From Bacillota bacterium (GTDB taxonomy: Bacteria; Bacillota; Clostridia; Lachnospirales; Lachnospiraceae), in NCBI GenBank assembly GCA_023387635.1, contig JAEWHU010000284.1, positions 1-13,511 on the forward strand: a stretch of DNA of 13,511 nucleotides, read 5' to 3'. Within the stretch, counting starts at the first letter, position 1; every line of letters starts with the position of its first letter. Positions 6,943 through 13,511 of the stretch are shown here, one piece after another. The position numbers were made by a program, and so were the translations under genes. The notes beneath the pieces are model-generated. The model was not told where the DNA came from. It did no database searches and saw only the letters and a program-made list of their open reading frames with translations.

Positions 6943-9501
6943 TCATCTCACAATTGATAAATTCGTTCTTCCAGGGCCTATCACTTTTTCTGTACCATCT
7001 TCTAACATAATGAAAGCCTCTGTATTCCCTGGAATGTCAAACGTATAATTAATACAACTCCCTTCATATTTCCACTCGCTTACAATCTGCCCCAGCGGAG
7101 ATAAATATTCTGCCTTCAATTCTTTTAGTTCTTTTGATGTCTTAGGTGCAATCGTAATTCTTCCGTTTTCTACACGAATTCCAGCAGCGCTATCCATAAG
7201 CCATCCAGCAATTGCTCCGTAAGAATAATGATTAAAGGAATCCTTTATTTCTCCGTCTTCCTGAAATCCCTCCCAGTTTTCTAAAATGGAAGTTGCTCCT
7301 TTCTTTACAGAATAAAGCCAGCCCGGTTTTTCTTCATTCAGCAAAAGACGATATGCAGTATCCACGTATCCATAATCGGATAAGGTTCGACACAATTCAT
7401 GGGTCGTAAGGAAACCCGTATTTAAATGATATTTATTTTGGATTACCAATTGGTTTAACTGTTTGGCAGCATCCTTACATTCAGTTTTTGAAAGAATTCC
7501 AAGTACAATCGGTCGAATGTAACGGCACATCCTTTTTGATTTTATCTTACCACGCTTTACGAACCCAAAATGATATGCTTTTGATGCAAGTTGTCCTTTC
7601 TCCTTGTAAAATACGTAATCAGCTTCCTTACCTCTTCTCCCTGCTTCCTCAGAAAATATTCTACAAGCATAAGAAAGATATGCCGTTGCTACTTCTGTTT
7701 CTCCAAACATCTGCATTTTCATCCACTGTTTCCATGTTTTAGAGCCTGGTTCTAGCCATTCTCCCCAATGAATTCCTGTATCAACTAGATATTTGTGATA
7801 TGGATTACATTTATGACATAAACGGGTTTTTTCCTGTGCTCGCTTCAATAAGAAATCTACCCACTTTTTTATTTCTGTATAGTATTCGGAAAATAAATTC
7901 TCCTGATATCGTGTATCTACAAGATTTGGAATTATTTCAAAGGAATCACACCATCCAGCTCCACCATCCCATAGTGAACGAGGTCTTGGATCTGCAGCAA
8001 TTTGCTTCACACACCCATCCTCGTACTGACTAGAAGCCTGATCTCGTATAAATTTCTGCAGAATCGGGTAGGCATCCATCATGTATAAAAATGTAAAAGT
8101 ATATGCTTGCAGATCACCAGAAAATCCACTTTTTTCGCGTGTTGGACAATCCGTTGGAATATCGAGAAGATTACCTTTCAGACTCCACATCGCGTTTTGA
8201 AACAGTTGATTAACAAGAGAATTTCCACAATGAAACTTAGCCGTTATCTCAAGATCCGTATAAATGGCATATGCTCGAAAATCTTCTGGATTAACATCCT
8301 TCATACCTTCTACTTTCACATAACGAAATCCCATAAATGTATTTCTTGGTCTATAAGAATTCTCACCCTCTCTTGTGATGTAGATAATCCTTTGTAAACA
8401 ACAATATCTTCCGCTCTGAAAATTTCGAGTGGTAAAATTACCATTTATATCCAATGTTTCCCCGTGTGTGAATACATAGGTAGAACCAGATTCCGCAATG
8501 AATTTAAATTCAATTACTCCTGCAATGTTCTGACCAAAATCCAGTACCTGTTCTCCGGCTGGTGTAGTTAGTATAATAGGAATGAACTGTTCCTGACAGA
8601 TTGGTGCTGGACATTTCATATTATGTATATTGGAAAGTGGAAACGACTCCATTTGAACTTCGTGCCAATCTACCGCATTATTAGACAGATTTTCTTCTAA
8701 TCTCGCATCGTAGATTTCCCCATCCATATTGTCAGTATCACGAAGTGGTCCATGCTGTGTTGCTCTCCATGAATCATCTGATTTCAGAACACATTTTTCA
8801 TCCAACTCCAGTTGAAGAAGAAGTGCAACATCATTTCCAAACTGATTTTTTAATCCATCAAAAGAGATTCTTCCTCTCCACCATCCATTTCCAAGAGTTA
8901 CTAGGATTTGATTCATTCCTGCCTTTAAATATGAGCCAACATCAAAGGTCTGATAAGGCATAATTTTATCGTACTGAGTCGTGCCTGGAGCCATTTCGAA
9001 TCCATCTATATGAATTCCATTGATCCAGATATTGTAAATCCCGTGACTTGTTACATAGATTCTAGCCTTCTTATTAAGCTCACTTTCACTCACGAAAAAT
9101 GTGTTTTTCAAATAACTTCCAGGGCGTTCTTTTGTATCATCAGGAATATAAATTTCTGGATTAATCCAAGAAGCGCACCAATCCTTCTCGCCAAGTCCTA
9201 TCTCATAGTATGCTTCGCCTGATACTGTATGCTGGTTGCCTACTTCTTCTTCCTTCTCCCAAGACCAGATTTGAACATGAACCATCTCACGACTTTGAAA
9301 TAACTGCTCTATTCTGCAACTCATTCTGTGGTCCCGAACTATTCCACTGTCCCAAGATGTTCCATAATGACCTTTTGCAAAGACTTGAAAAGCAATCTGA
9401 TTCGTTTTATCTTTTATGTTCCACGTTACACCTACATACTGTGAGTCAATTCCTATTGGATTGTCCATATGTTCGACCTTAACTCTTGATAAATGATTCA
9501 T
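6943..9501 (-). CDS. GH78 alpha-L-rhamnosidase-type hydrolase, 852 aa
   Basis: This enzyme is predicted to remove terminal alpha-L-rhamnose from glycosides by an inverting mechanism. The N-terminal half is beta-rich (Bac_rhamnosid_N and concanavalin-like modules, about 1-420) and includes GQNIAGVIEF near 323-332. The (alpha/alpha)6 barrel follows, with the family motif DCPTREKSGFSGD at 451-463, whose E456 matches the general acid, a GWCDSFEIIPN stretch near 516-526, HWGEWLEPG near 578-586, and ILENWEGF with E741 matching the general base. A short C-terminal beta domain closes the protein. There is no signal peptide. I place the start at the ATG 9501, because AAGGAG lies eight bases before it; a TTG seven codons further upstream would leave that site inside the gene. 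Only 28 bases separate it from symporter A, indicating co-transcription. Some GH78 members act on other substrates, so the rhamnose specificity is family-based. Confidence 0.9.
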   Translation of the reverse strand: MNHLSRVKVEHMDNPIGIDSQYVGVTWNIKDKTNQIAFQVFAKGHYGTSWDSGIVRDHRMSCRIEQLFQSREMVHVQIWSWEKEEEVGNQHTVSGEAYYEIGLGEKDWCASWINPEIYIPDDTKERPGSYLKNTFFVSESELNKKARIYVTSHGIYNIWINGIHIDGFEMAPGTTQYDKIMPYQTFDVGSYLKAGMNQILVTLGNGWWRGRISFDGLKNQFGNDVALLLQLELDEKCVLKSDDSWRATQHGPLRDTDNMDGEIYDARLEENLSNNAVDWHEVQMESFPLSNIHNMKCPAPICQEQFIPIILTTPAGEQVLDFGQNIAGVIEFKFIAESGSTYVFTHGETLDINGNFTTRNFQSGRYCCLQRIIYITREGENSYRPRNTFMGFRYVKVEGMKDVNPEDFRAYAIYTDLEITAKFHCGNSLVNQLFQNAMWSLKGNLLDIPTDCPTREKSGFSGDLQAYTFTFLYMMDAYPILQKFIRDQASSQYEDGCVKQIAADPRPRSLWDGGAGWCDSFEIIPNLVDTRYQENLFSEYYTEIKKWVDFLLKRAQEKTRLCHKCNPYHKYLVDTGIHWGEWLEPGSKTWKQWMKMQMFGETEVATAYLSYACRIFSEEAGRRGKEADYVFYKEKGQLASKAYHFGFVKRGKIKSKRMCRYIRPIVLGILSKTECKDAAKQLNQLVIQNKYHLNTGFLTTHELCRTLSDYGYVDTAYRLLLNEEKPGWLYSVKKGATSILENWEGFQEDGEIKDSFNHYSYGAIAGWLMDSAAGIRVENGRITIAPKTSKELKELKAEYLSPLGQIVSEWKYEGSCINYTFDIPGNTEAFIMLEDGTEKVIGPGRTNLSIVR

Positions 9502-9529
9502 ATCACATTCTCCTTCAATCAAATAGAAT

Positions 9530-11233
9530 TTATCGATTCTTCATTTTCTTTGCGGCTTTTGCTTCCTTTGCCGTCTGCTTCTTTAAATATTTTTGATTTT
9601 CCTTTTCAAAGCTTAAGCCTTTTTTCAAGCACATTTCTTTCAAATCTGCAATACGATTCTCCTCTGCCTCAATCTTTGCAACTTCTAATGCTCTTCTTTC
9701 TAATTCCTCTGGTGTAATCCACGCTTCACCTCGAGCCAGCATTTCCTGCTTTCTCCGCTCCAGAAGCTCTGCATTGATCTGAGGTATTTTCTTCTCTACA
9801 TCTACCATTGGTAACAATACCAAAAAGAAGATTGCAAGAATAATATCCAACAAATAAAAAGATAAAGCCATGAAATTAATAACATCAATATTTGGTATCA
9901 CTCCATTCACATCTACAAACCCTAGTTTTAAAATAGAAGACTCATATCCACCTGCAAATGGTGCACAAATAGCACTCTGAATTGCTAAAATAATAGCAAC
10001 TCCCATTAATCCTTCTAATCGTAAACGCGAATTATGTTCTATACTATCATAAGCATAGCACATTAAAATGGGAAAAATGTAAGCGCTTGGAACCATTCCC
10101 ATTTGTCTTATAAATCCTGCTACCATAGCAATAGGTATATTAGACGAATTAGCCCAACCTAAAATACTTCCAATGAGAACAAAGGCAAATCCAACTACAG
10201 TCACATTCTTGATTCCATATTTTTTTGAGATAGGATATGCTACAATTGCTCCAAGACCAAGCGGTACTCCTGTTGCTACCTGATAAATGGTATACATCAT
10301 TGGATTCTCTGCTCCACCTAAAAGATATTTGATGTAAAAATATTGTACATTTCCGCCTTTAAAATTATCTACAATTCCAGCGACAGTTGCGATAGTAATC
10401 AAAATCACAAAATACTTATTTGTAAACAGTGCTTTTAACTGATCTCCCAGCGGTATATTATTTACATTCTTACTTCCTTCATTTTCTGCTATTTCTTCTG
10501 AAATTCTTTCTTTTGTATAGAAATATTCTAATAATAAAAGCGGAATTGCAATCAAGGATAATGTAATCATCAGGATTGGATAACCATTAATATCCTGTTC
10601 TAACCACATAGGAAGCACTACCATGCTAATAAGCATTCCAATCACAATTCCAGAAATTAATGTCCATGACATTTTTCGAACAAACTGAATTCTAGCCTTA
10701 TCGCCTGGATTTCTTGTAGTTAATGACACAATCGTATCTCGAAACAAATGAAAGTAGCAGGAACCAACTGTGTTATAGCATATAATCAAGAAGAAAAAAT
10801 AATACCAATAACTTTCTCCCAATGAATTTCCAGGAAATAAAAATAATAAGCATCCAAGAATTATGGTCATAAATCCAAAAATCAGATACCAAGGACGTAA
10901 ACGTCCCTGTCTGGATTTGGTATGACCAATTAGCCATCCATTAAATAGACCAATAAAAACTGCAAGAATTTTTGCAATGGTCATAACGATTCCATATCTA
11001 CCACCCATAACTTGAATCATTTCTACATTTGATGTTCCATACATGGCTCCTACTTGCTGTGTGAAGAATTTCTCGACTAATGCCATTATAGTATTTACTA
11101 CAAAAATTAATCCTAATGGTCCAAGTAAATGTCCCAGAATTAATTCTTTGTTTGTTACCGTTCTAGACTTCACTCTTGAATCCATAAACGGTTTTTCAAA
11201 TATTCCTTTACGTAACAGCTGAATTTCCTTCAT
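9530..11233 (-). CDS. GPH/MFS glycoside symporter A with long charged C-terminal tail
   Basis: A 567-aa transporter. About 12 transmembrane helices span residues 32-478, with the GPH/MFS loop motif NGWLIGHTKSRQGRLRPW at 98-115, consistent with a cation-coupled sugar or glycoside symporter. Residues 479-567 form a hydrophilic, highly charged, helix-prone cytoplasmic tail (ELLERRKQEMLARGEAW, then TPEELERRALEV, ending KEAKAAKKMKNR). It is about 90 residues long, well beyond the usual short end of this family and unlike the PTS IIA domain fused to LacS. The ATG at 11233 follows a GGAGG site at six bases. It sits 28 bases before GH78, so the imported substrate is probably a rhamnosylated glycoside (inference). 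Symporter B in the same cluster shows no close similarity by eye beyond the family motif, suggesting different substrates rather than a recent duplication. Confidence 0.9.
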   Translation of the reverse strand: MKEIQLLRKGIFEKPFMDSRVKSRTVTNKELILGHLLGPLGLIFVVNTIMALVEKFFTQQVGAMYGTSNVEMIQVMGGRYGIVMTIAKILAVFIGLFNGWLIGHTKSRQGRLRPWYLIFGFMTIILGCLLFLFPGNSLGESYWYYFFFLIICYNTVGSCYFHLFRDTIVSLTTRNPGDKARIQFVRKMSWTLISGIVIGMLISMVVLPMWLEQDINGYPILMITLSLIAIPLLLLEYFYTKERISEEIAENEGSKNVNNIPLGDQLKALFTNKYFVILITIATVAGIVDNFKGGNVQYFYIKYLLGGAENPMMYTIYQVATGVPLGLGAIVAYPISKKYGIKNVTVVGFAFVLIGSILGWANSSNIPIAMVAGFIRQMGMVPSAYIFPILMCYAYDSIEHNSRLRLEGLMGVAIILAIQSAICAPFAGGYESSILKLGFVDVNGVIPNIDVINFMALSFYLLDIILAIFFLVLLPMVDVEKKIPQINAELLERRKQEMLARGEAWITPEELERRALEVAKIEAEENRIADLKEMCLKKGLSFEKENQKYLKKQTAKEAKAAKKMKNR

Positions 11234-11394
11234 TAAAAACCTCCGTTTTCTATTTGTACATTTTCCTTATGTGCACAATATGCAATTCATGGAACATAAA
11301 ATGTGATTTATTCTTCGTATTGTAATTTATGATATTTTGTATTAATACTTAGATAGAGCACAGGCGATATAAGCAGGGTATTCACCGCAACCAA

Positions 11395-12723
11395 CTAAAT
11401 TCCGTCCTCAATATTTGAGCCATTGCTCTCTATAATTTTCTTGTATTCCATCGCGGAATCCTTCATGATTCTTTTACCTGTCGGATAATCAATATAAATT
11501 AGTCCAAATCTTGGATCGTACCCTTCTGCCCATTCAAAATTGTCCATTACTGACCAATGCTGATATCCAATCACCGGAATACCTTCTTCTGCTGCTCGTT
11601 TTAATTGGGAAAGATAACGATGCATAAAATCAATTCGTTGTGGATCATGAACCTCGCCATCAAGACATTCAAAATCATTATCTGCCATTCCATTCTCAGT
11701 AATCATGATTGGAAGATGATAACGCTCATATACAAATTTCGGTGTCCAGTACAGGGTTCTTCCATCTACAGTCCATCCCATTGACGTTTTAGCAGCGCCA
11801 GTTGCCGCTGGTCCATCTCCACCCCATGCGGCATGATTAAATGGTTCATAGCAATTCAAGCCCACAAAATCAAGTGGCTGACAAATACGTTCCATATCCT
11901 TCTGCTTAGAATGGTAGATTCCATACGCAGTCACAGGTTTCCCTGCTAAAATCGGGTCCATCCACCAGCGATTGTTCATTAATCCAATTCCTTCTTCCAT
12001 GCTTTTACGTCTTGCTTCCTCGATAAGTTCTGGAGTCTCATACTCTGGTGCAAATGATCCTGCTGCCATTGCTATTCCAACCTTTGGGGTCTTCGTTGCA
12101 TATTTACGAATTACCTTTACAGCATCCCCATGAGCAAACATACAATTACGTGTCAACTTTGATAAAGAAAGATAATCACGCTTAAATGGAGCATGCATCC
12201 CCTGCATATATCCATTCATAATAAAACATTGAGGTTCGTTCATGGTTAACCAGTAAGTAACCCTGTCAGACAATGCTTCCACAATTACTTTCGTATATTC
12301 TGTAAAATAATTAGCAATCTTTTGACTCTTCCATCCACCCTTTTCATATAACCACACTGGCAGATCCCAATGATAGATTGTTACAAGTGGTTCGATTCCT
12401 GCTGCGAGAAGTTCGTCCACCAGATCACTATAGAACTGAATTCCTTTTTGATTTACTTTTCCTTCTTCTGGAATTACACGTGACCAGCTGATGGAGAATC
12501 GATACGATTTCAGCCCCATCTTTGCCATCATTGCCACATCTTCTTTATAGTGATGATAATGATCACATGCCACATGACAATTCTCACCATTTTTTATTTT
12601 TTTTGCTGAAGCCACATCCCAGATACTATCTGTCCTTCCATCACTATGATATCCACCTTCTATCTGTGCAGATGCGGAAGCCGCTCCCCACAAGAAATCA
12701 TCTTTAAATCCTTTTTGTGTCAT
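11395..12723 (-). CDS. GH1 beta-glucosidase (442 aa)
   Basis: A full-length family GH1 enzyme with a single (beta/alpha)8 barrel. The N-terminal signature FLWGAASASAQIEGG is at 10-24. The acid/base glutamate is E163 in TMNEPQ and the nucleophile E343 in ITENGMAD. The aglycone/substrate region YQHWSVMDNFEWAEGYDPRFGL (387-407, quoted in part) has the usual W and E residues that bind unphosphorylated glucosides or galactosides. A companion symporter instead of a PTS fits a beta-glucosidase better than a 6-phospho-beta-glucosidase. There is no signal peptide. The frame extends upstream to a GTG at 12771, but that lies inside a hairpin. The ATG at 12723, followed by TQKGFKDDFLWG, matches normal GH1 N-termini and has AAGGAG 13 bases upstream, a rather long spacing. 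It lies 59 bases downstream of the GH3 gene on the same strand. Confidence 0.93.
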   Translation of the reverse strand: MTQKGFKDDFLWGAASASAQIEGGYHSDGRTDSIWDVASAKKIKNGENCHVACDHYHHYKEDVAMMAKMGLKSYRFSISWSRVIPEEGKVNQKGIQFYSDLVDELLAAGIEPLVTIYHWDLPVWLYEKGGWKSQKIANYFTEYTKVIVEALSDRVTYWLTMNEPQCFIMNGYMQGMHAPFKRDYLSLSKLTRNCMFAHGDAVKVIRKYATKTPKVGIAMAAGSFAPEYETPELIEEARRKSMEEGIGLMNNRWWMDPILAGKPVTAYGIYHSKQKDMERICQPLDFVGLNCYEPFNHAAWGGDGPAATGAAKTSMGWTVDGRTLYWTPKFVYERYHLPIMITENGMADNDFECLDGEVHDPQRIDFMHRYLSQLKRAAEEGIPVIGYQHWSVMDNFEWAEGYDPRFGLIYIDYPTGKRIMKDSAMEYKKIIESNGSNIEDGI

Positions 12724-12751
12724 ATTTACAACCACACTCCTTTCAAAATCT

Positions 12752-12783
12752 GGAGACTTTGTGCGTAGCACAAATCTTTCTCC
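12752..12783 (-). other. Strong intercistronic hairpin between GH3 and GH1
   Basis: A perfect 7-bp stem, tttgtgc (12758-12764) and gcacaaa (12768-12774), closes on a three-base loop. It is extended across a small internal loop by ggaga (12752-12756) pairing with tctcc (12779-12783). On the minus strand it begins in the GH3 stop codon and ends about 20 bases before the GH1 ribosome binding site, followed by AGATTTTG. The T-run is too short and too far for a typical terminator, so it may be an attenuator, an RNA-processing or stabilising element, or an operator-like palindrome. Confidence 0.55.
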
Positions 12784-13511
12784 TATAATTCCTTCACAAC
12801 TTTACTTTCAAAAATCATATTCATAACACGTATCGCACTATTACGAAGATCTTCTTCTAACAGCTTTCCCTGTTCTATTGCATCAAGAAGTCCTTTTTTG
12901 GCAGCATCATCACCTGGCATAATCAGATCATTTCCAGAAGCGGGACATGCTCCATAGTCTGCACAATCACTACCTGCTGCTCCCCAGTCCGTCATAACCA
13001 AACCATCAAATCCCCATTCATTCTTTAATACCTTCGTCAAAAGTCCATAACTATTCGCTGTATATACATCGTTTATCTTATTGTACGAAGTCATCATTGC
13101 CCATGGTTTTGCTCTCTTAACTACCATCGAGAAACCTCTTAGATAGATTTCTCTAAGTGCACGTTCTGTCACATTCTCCGATACATGGTTACGGTTATCT
13201 TCCTGATTATTGCATGCAAAATGCTTTGCAACCACGCCGACTCCTGCATGACTTTGAACGCCACCTGAAATGGCGGTTGCCATGGTTCCTGAAATCAATG
13301 GATCTTCCGAATAATACTCAAAATTACGTCCGCATAAAGGATTACGTCTGATATTCAATGCTGGAGCCAGCCAGAGTGTGCATCCGATTTCTTCCATTTC
13401 AGTTCCTACTGCATCACCAATTCTCTTAAGCAGTTCAATATCCCATGTCTGAGCTTGCACACTGGATGCTGGCCATGCTGTCATGTATTGATAAACCGGG
13501 AGGCCCTGATC
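12783..13511 (-). CDS. GH3 beta-glucosidase-type catalytic domain, N-terminus outside the window
   Basis: The frame is open to the window edge (first visible codons encode DQGLPVYQYMTAWPAS), so the ATG at 13484 is internal and the gene is partial. The visible 242 residues are the family 3 (beta/alpha)8 barrel: LAPALNIRRNPLCGRNFEYYSEDP (about 48-71, quoted in part), the KHFACNNQE substrate-binding segment near 96-104 and the nucleophile aspartate in LVMTDWGA (about D175). GH3 enzymes remove beta-D-glucosyl or related residues with retention. The protein stops right after the barrel (RVMNMIFESKVVKEL), with no GH3_C or FnIII-like domain after it. In some Firmicute GH3 enzymes, such as those of Ruminococcus albus and Butyrivibrio fibrisolvens, the domain order is permuted and the barrel is C-terminal, which fits; a truncated gene is the alternative. 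It is the first visible gene of the cluster. Confidence 0.9.
   Translation of the reverse strand, partial: DQGLPVYQYMTAWPASSVQAQTWDIELLKRIGDAVGTEMEEIGCTLWLAPALNIRRNPLCGRNFEYYSEDPLISGTMATAISGGVQSHAGVGVVAKHFACNNQEDNRNHVSENVTERALREIYLRGFSMVVKRAKPWAMMTSYNKINDVYTANSYGLLTKVLKNEWGFDGLVMTDWGAAGSDCADYGACPASGNDLIMPGDDAAKKGLLDAIEQGKLLEEDLRNSAIRVMNMIFESKVVKEL

Noticed and set aside
10078..10091. Sequence resembling a catabolite-responsive (cre) site, TCCAAGCGCTTACA on the minus strand
   Set aside because: It is one base off the consensus core and lies inside the symporter A coding region, encoding an ordinary PSAY segment. A single internal match of this kind is likely by chance.
11340..11391. Short frame after the GH1 stop reading GCGEYPAYIACALSKY on the minus strand
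   Set aside because: It looks protein-like and ends in a stop, but it is out of frame with GH1, only 16 codons long and has no start. I could not link it to a family, so it may be chance or a tiny remnant.
11234..11394. Promoter for symporter A and the TGTGCACA palindrome in the GH1-symporter gap
   Set aside because: The gap is AT-rich and has several loose -10-like hexamers, but no pair with acceptable -35 and spacing. The 8-base palindrome is too short to call an operator.
1..13511. CRISPR array, tRNA/rRNA genes, insertion sequences or phage genes
   Set aside because: I saw no regularly spaced direct repeats, no tRNA-like cloverleaf or rRNA signatures, and no transposase, integrase or phage structural motifs on either strand.

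Overview
The window is AT-rich, with TTG as well as ATG starts and strong AGGAGG-type ribosome binding sites. It carries a cluster of cytoplasmic glycoside hydrolases with glycoside-pentoside-hexuronide (GPH) symporters. Together these point to a low-GC Firmicute, most likely a plant-glycan-using Lachnospiraceae/Clostridium-type gut or soil anaerobe. This is inferred from composition and gene content; no rRNA or other marker gene is present.

Layout. (1) 3-971, plus strand: the 3' part of a sensor histidine kinase whose N-terminus lies outside the window, closed by a bidirectional terminator at 1014-1053. (2) About 1085-2022, minus strand: a low-density, partly decayed stretch. It holds a short intact DUF4177-type gene of 58 aa with an excellent ribosome binding site, a frame-disrupted remnant directly upstream of it, hairpins, and an orphan 100-codon reading frame. 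(3) 2104-13511, minus strand: a carbohydrate-use cluster. In transcription order it runs GH3 (partial at the window edge), GH1, GPH symporter A, GH78 alpha-L-rhamnosidase-type enzyme, GH2 beta-galactosidase-type enzyme, GPH symporter B. All are on one strand with gaps of 28 to about 160 bases, so they look like one operon or a few nested transcripts.

How the genes would work together (inference). None of the hydrolases whose N-terminus is visible has a signal peptide, so digestion should be intracellular. One or both symporters would import small intact glycosides. GH78 would remove terminal alpha-L-rhamnose, GH2 would remove beta-galactosyl (or related) residues, and GH1 and GH3 would remove beta-glucosyl residues. 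The set suits rhamnose-capped plant glycosides such as rutinosides, neohesperidosides or saponins, or short rhamnose/galactose side-chain oligosaccharides. No regulator, no sugar kinase and no rhamnose isomerase/kinase/aldolase gene lies in the window, so the released sugars must be handled elsewhere.

The points most worth a second look are the enzyme and transporter combination, the GH3 reading frame that ends right after its catalytic barrel (suggesting a permuted GH3), the approximately 90-residue charged tail on symporter A, the stable hairpins between cistrons, and the decayed small-gene region.
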